From NCBI RefSeq assembly GCF_003590715.1, contig NZ_QQVY01000002.1:302460-366459 (forward strand): 64,000 nucleotides of DNA. Reading direction: 5' to 3'. Position numbers and translations under genes: made by a program. Origin of the DNA: Paracoccus sp. JM45. GTDB lineage: Bacteria; Pseudomonadota; Alphaproteobacteria; Rhodobacterales; Rhodobacteraceae. Each line of letters opens with the position of its first letter. The stretch's first letter is position 1. Under the pieces are notes generated by a model. That model made no database searches, was not told the DNA's origin, and saw nothing but the letters and a program-made list of their open reading frames with translations. Below, in pieces: positions 38,891 through 47,809 of the stretch.

Positions 38891-39541
38891 TTTTCCCGAT
38901 TGTAATTCGTCACTATAGTTGTCCTTTTTCGACAACTATTCTTCCTTTTTCGCCAGTTTGAGTTTCCTCAACCGGCCTGAAGACCTCTTTTGCATACAAG
39001 GCTGATGTTCAGACGGCATGTAAGAATTGAGGCGAAGGGGTCGCAGCAATCATGCGGCGTTGCGGAAAATGGACCGATGTCCCATGCAAACTAGCATGAT
39101 GCTTTCGGCCCACCGCCGAAATTCGCTATGGTAGTCATAGCTGCAACGCAGCTTCCCCGACCGACCTTTCGTGACATCGCGCAGCAAAATCGGGTGAGCT
39201 GAAGGTCTGCTGTGCGGGTGTGGTTTCAACTGATCACTGCAAGCGCGAAAATCAAACGAAGACCAGATTGGCATCAACAGAAACGGCGGGAAGCAGACAT
39301 TCTCTGCAGGTGCGAAACGGTCACTGCCACGCTGATGGTGCAGACATTCAGCAAGCGATTGTAGGCGGCTTGGCGGTGTGCCACACTCCAGATACAAGAG
39401 TTTACATTTTTTTGGGCATTAAAAAGCTTTGAGAACGTTGCACGAAATCCAGTGCCATCATTTTTGAAAGAATGGACAACGGACTTTAGCGGCGAATTCA
39501 CAAACCATAGTAGGCTGAAACCCTGACGCGGAGAATAAGTC
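38891..39541. other. 651-bp stretch with no convincing gene
   Basis: Follows tRNA-Pro. No reading frame has family similarity or a proper start. It includes one AAGCAGACATTC repeat (39291-39302) of the kind seen in later gaps, and becomes AT-rich near 39400, probably the promoter side of the PHP-ATPase gene. No integrase remnant or second copy of the tRNA end was seen. Confidence 0.6.
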
Positions 39542-42184
39542 ATGAGTGAAGCAGTGGGGGATTTCTTTGCCCACGGTACCAGATGGGTTCGAGCCGATTT
39601 TCACTTACACACGCGGGCAGACAAAGAGTTTAAGTTTGATGGCGAAGGAGATCGCTTCGTCTCATCCTACGTTGAGGGGTTACAGGCAGCGGGCATCGGT
39701 CTTGGCGTAATCACCAACCACAACAAATTCGATGTTGGAGAGTTCAAAGCGTTGCGTCGAAAGGCGCGCAAAGCGGGCATCGGGTTGCTTCCAGGGGTCG
39801 AGTTATCGGTCAATGATGGCTCGAACGGCGTTCATACTTTGATCGTGTTTTCAGATGAGTGGCTTGAAGGTGGAAACGACTATATCAATCAGTTTCTCGG
39901 GGTCGCATTTTCCGGCAAAGTCCCAAGTCAGTATGAGCAGGAGAACGGTCGTAGCAACGATGATCTTCTTGCTACACTGAAGAAGCTCGAAGCCTACGGG
40001 CGTGATTTCTTCATAAATTTTGCCCACGTAGAGGCCAATAGCGGCCTGTGGAAGGAGATCAGTGGCGGTCGCATGAGCGAGCTGGCAGCTCAACCGCTTA
40101 TTCAGAAATACACTCTCGGGTTTCAAAAAGTTCGAACACACGACAAGGCCGATGCTGCTTGTCGGACCAAAGTTCAAGGCTGGTGGGGGGATCAGTATCC
40201 CGCTGAAGTTGAGGGGTCTGATCCCAAGGCTGTCGAAGAAATTGGTAAGGGGCGAAAGAGCTATATAAAAGTTGGCGATCTAGGGTTTGATGCCGTCAAG
40301 TTTGCCCTTACCGACCACGGGTTTCGGGTTGCCCGTGAAGCGCCTACCGTCGAACACTCTCATATCAACGCTATCCGATTTGAAGGTGGGCTTCTGGATG
40401 GCAAGCGGGTGACGTTCTCACCCCATCTAAACTGCTTGATCGGCATACAAGGCAGCGGAAAGTCCTCGATCCTTGAAAGCTTACGCTATGCCCTAGACGT
40501 ACCATTCGGAGATAAAGCTCAAGATCAGGACTATAAGAAGGGCCTTTTGCCTTTCATCTTGAAGAGTGGTGGCAAGATCGTTGTGGAGGCTACCGATCGC
40601 CACGGTACGCGCTTCGAGATTAGACGCCTTCTCGGTCACGCGCATGAAGTCTACGTTGACGGTGTGCTCCGGCCCGGCGTTTCTATCCGTGAAACCATCA
40701 TCGCGAAGCCTCTTTACTTTGGCCAGAAAGACCTTTCTGCCGCAGGGAAAGGTTTTGGACACGATCTCGTCGAGAAGCTGATGGGTGATAGTTTGAAGGA
40801 CGTTCGGCAGAAAATTGAGGAGCGTCGCGGTGTGCTTGAGCAGGCCATCGACGCGCTGAAGTCCTTGCATAGCGATGTCGAAGATCAGGCCACACTGGAA
40901 GAGGAGCTCAAGGATGTCGAATTTCGCCTGGAGCAATTTGACAAACATGGCGTCAAAGAAAAGCTAGATAAGCAAATTGCCTTCAGTAGTGACTTGAGCT
41001 TCTGCGAGAGCGTCGATGAAATTGCCAAAGAATGGCACGGATCGTTGGATGAAGCGGTTACCGAGACCGAAGAGCAACTGGCTACGCTCGAAGCGCAGAA
41101 ATCAGATTACAATGCAGAATTCTTTGAACGATATGCCAAGAAGATCGAAGCGCTAAAGAAGAGCGTTAGCTATGCGCGTACGATCGTTGTTTCCTCAGGG
41201 ACCGTTAGCACCGATCTTTTGGAACTCCGAGAAGAATTGTCGGCTGTGAAAGACGGTCTCAAAGAAGAGTTTGCCGAAGTTGAGCGTGAGCTGGTTCAGG
41301 CTCTCGAAGAGCAAGGCGTAACGTCAATCGAGCCCGATGCCTACATCACGCTGACAGATCGAAAGAGCGAACTGGTTGCCGGGATCTCGGATCTCACGAA
41401 GAAGACTGCAAAAGCTCGCACTAGGCATGATGAGGTGCTTATGGCACTCGCTTCGTTGAACGACGCGTGGCACGAAGAATATAATCTGATCTCGAAAGCC
41501 TTAGAGACCATCAATGACTCGCAGGGCTCACTTAAAGTTGAGGGCGTCTTCAAGGGTGATAAGGCAACGTATAAGTCTCACATTGACGGTTTGTTCAAGG
41601 GGAGCGGTCAGCGTAAGGAGACGTATGATTCACTTGCGAAGGAGTACCCTGACTTTGGAGAGGTCTTTAAAGACCTAGAGGAAGCATCCAAGCACGCAAA
41701 GAGTAAGGCGACTGCGTTCCAGGAACTTTTCTTGGGCAGCATCAAGGAGCTTCTGACTTTCCAGATTCCGAACAGCTATGATGTGACATATCATGGTAGG
41801 CCTCTGCGCTTGCATTCACTTGGTCAGCGCGCCTCTGCGATGATGCTTTTCCTTTTAAGTCAGGTAGGAAATGACCTCTTGCTCATCGACCAGCCCGAGG
41901 ACGATCTGGATAGCCAGACAGTTTATGAGGAAGTCGTCAAAATTGTCAGAGCCATAAAGCCGAACCGGCAGTTTATCTTTGCAACCCACAATGCCAATTT
42001 TCCGGTACTCGGCGATGCGGAGACCGTTACAACATGTAGCGCCACAGATGAAGAAATAGCGGTCGCTGTAGGAAACATCGACGACCGGGCCTGCCAAGAG
42101 AAGGTCATCAAGATCATGGAAGGCGGTCCCGAGGCGTTCGAACGTCGAAAAACAATCTATCAAATCTGGAAGCCGTCTGCTTAA
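39542..42184 (+). CDS. PHP-domain/AAA (SMC-like) ATPase of the TrlF type, candidate defence protein
   Basis: 880-aa two-part protein. The N-terminal PHP phosphoesterase domain (about 14-290) has the metal-binding pattern DFHLHTRADKEF, VITNHNKFD, GVELSV and FAHVEANSGLW. The rest is an SMC/Rad50-like ATPase: Walker A LIGIQGSGKSSILESL (about 300-315), a long coiled coil (about 420-680), then Walker B and signature DLLLIDQPEDDLDSQ (about 779-793) and the H-loop ATHNANF. Proteins of this design cluster with mobile and anti-phage genes, so a DNA- or RNA-damaging defence role is inferred. GGAGAA lies 7 bases before the ATG. GC content is clearly below that of core genes. Confidence 0.85.
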   Translation: MSEAVGDFFAHGTRWVRADFHLHTRADKEFKFDGEGDRFVSSYVEGLQAAGIGLGVITNHNKFDVGEFKALRRKARKAGIGLLPGVELSVNDGSNGVHTLIVFSDEWLEGGNDYINQFLGVAFSGKVPSQYEQENGRSNDDLLATLKKLEAYGRDFFINFAHVEANSGLWKEISGGRMSELAAQPLIQKYTLGFQKVRTHDKADAACRTKVQGWWGDQYPAEVEGSDPKAVEEIGKGRKSYIKVGDLGFDAVKFALTDHGFRVAREAPTVEHSHINAIRFEGGLLDGKRVTFSPHLNCLIGIQGSGKSSILESLRYALDVPFGDKAQDQDYKKGLLPFILKSGGKIVVEATDRHGTRFEIRRLLGHAHEVYVDGVLRPGVSIRETIIAKPLYFGQKDLSAAGKGFGHDLVEKLMGDSLKDVRQKIEERRGVLEQAIDALKSLHSDVEDQATLEEELKDVEFRLEQFDKHGVKEKLDKQIAFSSDLSFCESVDEIAKEWHGSLDEAVTETEEQLATLEAQKSDYNAEFFERYAKKIEALKKSVSYARTIVVSSGTVSTDLLELREELSAVKDGLKEEFAEVERELVQALEEQGVTSIEPDAYITLTDRKSELVAGISDLTKKTAKARTRHDEVLMALASLNDAWHEEYNLISKALETINDSQGSLKVEGVFKGDKATYKSHIDGLFKGSGQRKETYDSLAKEYPDFGEVFKDLEEASKHAKSKATAFQELFLGSIKELLTFQIPNSYDVTYHGRPLRLHSLGQRASAMMLFLLSQVGNDLLLIDQPEDDLDSQTVYEEVVKIVRAIKPNRQFIFATHNANFPVLGDAETVTTCSATDEEIAVAVGNIDDRACQEKVIKIMEGGPEAFERRKTIYQIWKPSA

Positions 42185-42898
42185 CGCTAAGCAAATTGGA
42201 TAATTTTTGATATGTTTGATTTTAACGCCCTTTTGCTCGAGAAAGTTCAGAAAGTACCCAGAGAATTCGCTAAGCCCATCATGAATTAATAGCAGCTTCG
42301 TCAGCATAGCTGACGTCTACAAGTCTTCTGATAACGCGATCACGGCGAAAGTCTGGTTTGACGGGCTGCACTGCAGCATTGAGCTAACTGTGTGGATGGC
42401 AGCTTTGGGCCGGGAGTGACGCGCGCACCCGCGATGACTAGGCGCGACCTCTGCTGCACCGCCGAAAGTCCGCTCCGAGCCCATGCTGTTGAAAAACTCC
42501 TTCAATCCGCGTCGGCAGGCGCTGGATCAGAATTTTGTTCTGCCAGAGGGCGAATTTGCCTCTTGAACGGGGCGCTATCCTCGCTGGCGAAAACAAGCGT
42601 TCTGAAAATTCAGGCTGCTTTGAGCCCGCCCGACTTTTTCAACAAAATAAGCCCATCAGCGACATTGATGCCAGCTGCAGCGAATGCAGGCGCGGCAGGA
42701 ACGAACGACCCTTAGCTGCCTTTGACGCAAAGGAATGGTCGCTGCGGTGCGGGCCGCAAGATTCGTCATTCGCCGCGGTTGCAATATTGACAAAGGGCTA
42801 AGGTCGGCACTGCGGTAGGCGCGGTCATTTTCTTTACGTTTCGAGCCTATCAGGATCTTCCTTTTGCGGGCGCACATTATTCACCCTAAAGTGGACCA
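42185..42898. other. 714-bp gap with an IS-like remnant and diverged repeat
   Basis: No credible gene. It contains the inverted repeat pair listed separately and, at 42706-42755, a copy of a diverged intergenic repeat. The frames present are short and compositionally random. Confidence 0.6.
42488..42643. mobile_element. Possible insertion-sequence remnant bounded by inverted repeats
   Basis: GTTGAAAAACTC (42488-42499) and the inverse GACTTTTTCAAC (42632-42643) face each other 132 bp apart. Ends of the form GTTGAAAAAGTC are common in transposon termini. No transposase frame remains, so this would be a short non-autonomous or decayed element. Confidence 0.35.
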
Positions 42899-43558
42899 AT
42901 GACCCAAGATATTTTGACCACACCGCAACCGATCCTGTGGAGCTTTCGACGCTGCCCTTATGCAATGCGGGCGCGGATGGCAGTGTTGAGCGCGGGGCTA
43001 GAGGTAGAACTGCGCGAGATCAAATTGAAAGATAAACCGCAGGCGTTTCTTCAGGCCTCGCCCTCGGCCACGGTGCCGAATTTGCAAGCGAGTGATCTGA
43101 ACTTGGATGAGAGTCGCGACATCATGCGATGGGCGCTTGGGAAAAGTGATCCGCATGGGTTGTTGAACATGCCGAGTATTGGCGAAACCCTGATTGCCCA
43201 GAACGATGGGCCTTTTAAAGCTGCGCTGGATCACACGAAATATTCAGACCGCTATCCTGATCTGGATGCCAAATCCGAACGGGCGCAAGCATCCAACTTT
43301 ATTCAGTCTCTTGAGACACAGCTGGCAAAGTATCCTTTCTTGACGGGCGACAGGCCCACACTCGCTGACATTGCGATTTTTCCGTTTGTAAGGCAGTTCG
43401 CCCATATCGACCGTGCCTGGTTTGAAGCGCAGCCTTGGCCCAATGTGATCCTTTGGCTGGACAGTTTTATTCAGAGCGCCGACTTTCAGAAAGCCATGAC
43501 GAAAGTCATTGTTTGGGAAGAACACGCGAGTCCATATCTTTTTGGCCAAGCATCTTAA
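42899..43558 (+). CDS. Glutathione S-transferase-like protein
   Basis: 219-aa two-domain GST: a thioredoxin-fold N-terminus with the active-site region SFRRCPYAMRAR (about 16-27) and cis-proline TVPNL, then an all-helical C-terminus with DRPTLADIAIFPFVRQF. The substrate is unknown. It lies 8 bp from the DUF6880 gene and may share a transcript with it. Confidence 0.85.
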   Translation: MTQDILTTPQPILWSFRRCPYAMRARMAVLSAGLEVELREIKLKDKPQAFLQASPSATVPNLQASDLNLDESRDIMRWALGKSDPHGLLNMPSIGETLIAQNDGPFKAALDHTKYSDRYPDLDAKSERAQASNFIQSLETQLAKYPFLTGDRPTLADIAIFPFVRQFAHIDRAWFEAQPWPNVILWLDSFIQSADFQKAMTKVIVWEEHASPYLFGQAS

Positions 43559-43566
43559 TAGGTCTG

Positions 43567-45018
43567 ATGATGGCAGGAAAATCTCTTAACAAGAAGAACT
43601 TGGAAGCCTTGGGCGCCGAAGTTCTAGCTGAGCTGCTTATGGACGCTGTCAAAGGCGATGCGGCCCGGCAGCGGCGGGTGCGGATGGCATTGTCCTCAGA
43701 GCAAAGCCCGAAAGAGGCCGCCGCTGACATCCGCAAGCGGATGGCACAAATCCGGCGCGCCAAAAGCTGGATCTCCATGCGAGGGCAGCACATGTTGGCC
43801 AAAGAACTTAATGGTTTGATTGACGTTATTTTGAACCGCGTTGCATCTGAAGACGTGGGCCTTGGCTTTGATCTGCTTTGGTCGTTATTGCAACTTGCGC
43901 CCGACATTCATGCCCGTACCGACGACAGCAATGGTACAATCGGCGACGTCATGGATGCTGTGATGAACGCGATCCAAGCACTCGCCCCACGTCTTGATCG
44001 CAACGCCGAGCAGCTTGCGGATCAGGTGTTTGAGGCCCTCCAAGACAACGGCTATGGCGAATTTGATGGCGCTATCCCTGCGTTGTCGCAGGCATTGGGC
44101 GATCAGGGTTTGACAGCGCTTAGGGTACGTGCGGAAATTGCGATGGATGCGCCTGTCACCTTGGACGAAACAGAGTATTTCGGGGTTCTTATGAGCGCCG
44201 AACGTCGCCTTGAAATGGCAAAGGACAGTCAGAACAGAACGCTTAGAATGATCCTATCGGACATTGCTGATGCCCAAGGCGATGTGGATGCGTGGCTGTC
44301 GCAGTACAGCGCACAGCAATTGACGTATCACACGATTGCGCCGGATGCAGCGCGGCGGCTCTTGACGGCGGGCCGCGCCGAAGATGCCCTGCGGATCATG
44401 GACACCTGTATCGCCTCTGAGAAGGACAAAGACCGCACCTTTGATACGCCAGAAGTCGACAGCGCCCGTTTCGCCTGCCTCGAAGCCTTGGGCGACGAGG
44501 ACAGCCTGCGCAGCGCCATGTGGTCCCGGTTCGAAACGACGCTTTGCGCCGAGACCCTGCGCCGCTATCTCTCACGCCTGCCCGATTTTGACGATGATGA
44601 GGCGCTGCTGAATGCCCGCACCCATGTGCGCACCCACCCAGATCTTCTCCAGGTACTCATTTTTTGCATGAGTTGGCCCGATGCAAGGCTTGCCGCTGAT
44701 GTGATACTGTCGCGATACGCAGAACTGGATGGCAATACCTATGAACTCCTGACCCCGACATCCGAGTTTCTCAAGGCCGAACATCCCCTGGCCGCTACAC
44801 TGGCTTTGCGGTCGATGATAACCTTTTCCCTTCAAAACAACCGCGCCAAACGCTACCGCCATGCCGCCCGTCATCTCGCCTCCTGCGCCCAGGCCGATAT
44901 GGCTATTGCGGATTACGGTGCCTTTCAAAGTCACGATGCCTTTTTCAACGACCTACGCCGCAAGCATCCACGCAAACACGCTTTTTGGGACAAGGTCGAA
45001 CAACAGGGCCGGATCTAA
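43567..45018 (+). CDS. DUF6880-family protein, unknown function
   Basis: 483-aa, probably all-helical cytoplasmic protein. The N-terminal pattern KNLEALGAEVLAELLMDAV and the basic segment KRMAQIRRAKSWI are typical of DUF6880, whose function is not established. The body looks like helical repeats of the TPR type. The start is the first of two adjacent ATGs; a longer frame runs into the GST gene and is not supported. Confidence 0.75.
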   Translation: MMAGKSLNKKNLEALGAEVLAELLMDAVKGDAARQRRVRMALSSEQSPKEAAADIRKRMAQIRRAKSWISMRGQHMLAKELNGLIDVILNRVASEDVGLGFDLLWSLLQLAPDIHARTDDSNGTIGDVMDAVMNAIQALAPRLDRNAEQLADQVFEALQDNGYGEFDGAIPALSQALGDQGLTALRVRAEIAMDAPVTLDETEYFGVLMSAERRLEMAKDSQNRTLRMILSDIADAQGDVDAWLSQYSAQQLTYHTIAPDAARRLLTAGRAEDALRIMDTCIASEKDKDRTFDTPEVDSARFACLEALGDEDSLRSAMWSRFETTLCAETLRRYLSRLPDFDDDEALLNARTHVRTHPDLLQVLIFCMSWPDARLAADVILSRYAELDGNTYELLTPTSEFLKAEHPLAATLALRSMITFSLQNNRAKRYRHAARHLASCAQADMAIADYGAFQSHDAFFNDLRRKHPRKHAFWDKVEQQGRI

Positions 45019-45142
45019 AAGACGTATGAGAAAGTGGCTTCCGGCCCAAACCAGCCTGCAAGGTACTCTAGGAAGTTGCGAAGCAGCTTCAGCGAAGCAG
45101 AAATAGCTTTCGTTACAGAGCTGCGACAGAGGGGCCTTATGG

Positions 45143-46063
45143 TTAGCCGCTCTTCGCGAACAAGGACCGTTGGTTTTTGTTCATATAAGTCCAGGCCACA
45201 AAGCGACTTGTTTTTTGCCCCTGTGCCATATCGACGACTTTATACTCAGCAACCTTTGCTCTCTTTAAAATTCGACCGAGCGGCTGGAGGTTGTCCTTTT
45301 TCGACACAAGAGAGGTAAACCAAAGGCATTGGTCAGCAAACTCAACGCTCTGTTCAATCATACGAGCAACAAACTTTATCTCGCCGCCCGGATACCAGAG
45401 TTCAGTATTTTGCCCACCAAAGTTGAGTTTTGTTGAATGCCCTTTTCCAAGGTTCTTCCACTTTCGCTGGGTGCCCTTGTTTGCTTGCCCGATGGACGCA
45501 TGAAAAGGTGGATTGCACATAGTCAAATGAAAAGCCTCATTGAGCTGGATCACCCCGCGAAAAATATTCTCGGGTTTGCTCTGTTGCCTAAGGGTAATTC
45601 CCGAACTATTAAATTCACAGATTTTCCGTGCCGAGTTGATCGCTCCGGCGTCGATATCGACGCCTGTGAAGTGCCAGCCGTATTCGCTTTGCCCTGTAAG
45701 CGGATACACCAAGCTCGCACCAGTACCTATGTCTAAAACCTTTATATGACGCCCTCGCGGGGTCGTCCGGTCATTGCTCTCTGCAAGCAGATCCGCGAGA
45801 TAGTGGATGTAGTCGACGCGGCCCGGAATTGGTGGGCACAAGTAATTTGCGGGAATATCCCAATAATCGATATCGTAATGCGCTTTTAGCAACGCACGAT
45901 TTAGCATCCGGACCGCGTTCACGTTCTGAAAGTCAATCGTCGTCTGACCTGACGGGTTGCGGGTTGTAAATGCCTCCAGCTCGGGTGTCTGCGCCACCAG
46001 ACGAACGAAATCGTAGCCCTCTGAGTGTTGATTACGAGGGTGCAGCTTTGGTTTGGTGGCCAT
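45143..46063 (-). CDS. rlmF: RlmF-like 23S rRNA m6A1618 methyltransferase
   Basis: 306-aa SAM-dependent methyltransferase. The SAM-binding motif is VLDIGTGASLVYPL and the catalytic N6-adenine motif is MCNPPFHASIGQA. The basic N-terminus (MATKPKLHPRNQHSEGYDF) and the C-terminal block match RlmF, which methylates A1618 of 23S rRNA. RlmF is typical of gammaproteobacteria and unusual in Rhodobacterales, and the gene is AT-richer than core genes; lateral origin is inferred. GAAGG lies 7 bases before the chosen ATG. Confidence 0.85.
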   Translation of the reverse strand: MATKPKLHPRNQHSEGYDFVRLVAQTPELEAFTTRNPSGQTTIDFQNVNAVRMLNRALLKAHYDIDYWDIPANYLCPPIPGRVDYIHYLADLLAESNDRTTPRGRHIKVLDIGTGASLVYPLTGQSEYGWHFTGVDIDAGAINSARKICEFNSSGITLRQQSKPENIFRGVIQLNEAFHLTMCNPPFHASIGQANKGTQRKWKNLGKGHSTKLNFGGQNTELWYPGGEIKFVARMIEQSVEFADQCLWFTSLVSKKDNLQPLGRILKRAKVAEYKVVDMAQGQKTSRFVAWTYMNKNQRSLFAKSG

Positions 46064-46416
46064 GGAAACGCCTTCATCAAAGTTTGGTGGACGTCGCTCG
46101 CCAGACGGTTCCATCCTTGTAAGCTTTCATGCGTAAATAGTAAAATACAGAGCTGCTTGTGGGTCGCATGACCGGTCGCTCCGCGCGCGGAGGCTGGAGA
46201 TTTGGTCAGTAAGCTGATTTTCCCCAGCGCGCTGTGTTACTCAGTTCTAGTAGGTCAGTACGGAAACGGCCCTTAGCCGACCTTCGCCCCACGGTCCGAA
46301 TGCTGCGGTGCGGCCCGTCGAAGCAGCCGTTCGCGCATCGCGCAGCATTTTTCGACTAATACGTCGGTCTGCGGACGAAGCAGACCTTCACCGTGTCATC
46401 GCCGATGTCCGCTTCT
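46064..46416. other. 353-bp gap between rlmF and dmeF with a diverged repeat
   Basis: No gene seen. Contains the second copy (46267-46316) of the diverged repeat and AAGCAGACCTTC (46378-46389). It marks the junction to the metal island. Confidence 0.55.
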
Positions 46417-47376
46417 CTAGCTTTTCACACTGACAGCCTCGGTCTCGATGGTCACATGGGAAAGCTCTGCCAGATGAGCGAGTCGCTCACGGTATTCCGA
46501 CGGCTGGCGCGGCGCCTTGGCACGGACGGCGATGATTGCCCCGTGATGACCGGGGCCGAGTTGCCAGACGTGCAGGTCCGTTACCTGCTCCCCCTCGTTT
46601 TCGATGGCTTCGCGGATCCGGGCAGGAAGATCCTCGTCCTCGGGAAGGTAATCGACCAGGACGGCACCGGCGTCGGCAACAAGCCCCCAGGACCAGCGGG
46701 CGATAACCAGGGCGCCAACGATGCCGATTATCGGATCGAGCCACACCCAGTCGTAAGCGCGACCGGCCAGCAAGGCGACGATCGCGAGGACTGATGTAAG
46801 CGCGTCGGCGAGCACGTGAAGGTAGGCTGCGCGAAGATTGTTGTCGGTCCCGTGGTGGTGATCGTGCGCGTGGCCATGATGATGTCCGTGCCCGTCGTGC
46901 AGAAGTGCCGCGCAGCCGAGATTGACGATAAGACCGATGATCGCGACGACGGTTGCCTGTCCGAAGTTGATATCGACGGGGTTTGCCAGCCGCACCAAGC
47001 TCTCCCAGCCGATCAGCAGTGCGACGATGCCCAGCACCACCGCGCTCCCGAACCCGGCGAGATCCCCGACCTTGCCGGTGCCGAAGGTAAAGCGTGAATT
47101 GCGCGCGTGGCGCTTCGCATAGCGGTAAGACAGGGCCGTGATCATCAGGGCCGCAGCATGGGTCGACATGTGCCAGCCGTCGGCCAACAGCGCCATCGAG
47201 CCGTAATAGGTGCCGGCTGCGACCTCGACCACCATCATCGTGGCGGTGGTGGCGATGACGGCCCAGGTGCGTCGGGCGTTCCGGTCGTGCTGAGCGCCAA
47301 GAAAGACGTGATCGTGCGTTCCGTCTTGAGTCGCGTCAACTGCCGATGAGCCATGGTTGTGAGCGTGATCGTGCAT
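46417..47376 (-). CDS. dmeF: DmeF, CDF-family Co/Ni efflux transporter
   Basis: 319-aa cation-diffusion-facilitator protein with six transmembrane helices, an N-terminal HDHVFLG motif typical of DmeF, a histidine-rich cytoplasmic loop (HGHHHGHAHDHHHG, about 160-175) and metal-site residues in LADGWHMSTH and HVLADALTS. It exports divalent cations, in DmeF chiefly Co and Ni, from the cytoplasm. It lies directly downstream of dmeR. Confidence 0.9.
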   Translation of the reverse strand: MHDHAHNHGSSAVDATQDGTHDHVFLGAQHDRNARRTWAVIATTATMMVVEVAAGTYYGSMALLADGWHMSTHAAALMITALSYRYAKRHARNSRFTFGTGKVGDLAGFGSAVVLGIVALLIGWESLVRLANPVDINFGQATVVAIIGLIVNLGCAALLHDGHGHHHGHAHDHHHGTDNNLRAAYLHVLADALTSVLAIVALLAGRAYDWVWLDPIIGIVGALVIARWSWGLVADAGAVLVDYLPEDEDLPARIREAIENEGEQVTDLHVWQLGPGHHGAIIAVRAKAPRQPSEYRERLAHLAELSHVTIETEAVSVKS

Positions 47377-47388
47377 GATAATGTCCCT

Positions 47389-47661
47389 TTATTTCAGGTA
47401 GCTGCGCAGGACGGAGGACAGATCTTCGACGCCTTTTCGCCGCTCCTCTTCGTCATCGGCACCGAGCACGTGATGCTGGAGATGCGCCTCAAGAAGCTCA
47501 TTGGTCAGTCCGGCGATGGCGCCGCGAACGGAGGCAACGAGATGCAGGACCTCCCCGCATTCTTTCTCCTCGTCGACGGCGCGCTCGATCGCTTCCATCT
47601 GCCCGCGCAGCCGCCGGACCCGTCCGAGGAGCTTTGTCTTGTCACTGGTCAGATGGCTCAT
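47389..47661 (-). CDS. dmeR: DmeR, Ni/Co-responsive CsoR/RcnR-type repressor
   Basis: 90-aa all-helical repressor. With the start at 47661 (AAGGACA upstream) the metal ligands fall exactly at the RcnR positions H3, C35, H60 and H64. This favours nickel/cobalt sensing over copper (CsoR) or formaldehyde (FrmR). It presumably represses itself and dmeF through the G-tract site just upstream. An upstream in-frame ATG at 47706 would shift this numbering and overlap the operator. Confidence 0.9.
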   Translation of the reverse strand: MSHLTSDKTKLLGRVRRLRGQMEAIERAVDEEKECGEVLHLVASVRGAIAGLTNELLEAHLQHHVLGADDEEERRKGVEDLSSVLRSYLK

Positions 47662-47672
47662 CGGGTTGTCCT

Positions 47673-47698
47673 TATATAGGGTAGGGGGTATAGGTATT
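47673..47698. promoter_or_regulatory. Probable DmeR operator
   Basis: A GGGGG tract flanked by A/T-rich arms (TATAGGGTA and TATAGGTA) lies directly upstream of dmeR. RcnR/DmeR-type operators have G/C tracts within A/T arms, so this is the likely repressor site of dmeRF. Confidence 0.6.
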
Positions 47699-47809
47699 TT
47701 GAACACGTTCCCTGAAGAAGTTCAAGCGTGGAGCGCCAAGGCGCACTAACTGCTCATCAGACCTTGTTCCGCCGGAAAGCGGCGTTTCACCAATCGTCGG
47801 AGCCCATTA

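Noticed and set aside
39050-39397. 115-aa frame after tRNA-Pro, considered as a transposase remnant
   Set aside because: No recognisable transposase or integrase motif and no ribosome site; treated as non-coding.
42392-42801. Two overlapping plus-strand frames in the gap before the GST gene
   Set aside because: They cross the inverted-repeat element and the diverged repeat; no domain, no start signal.
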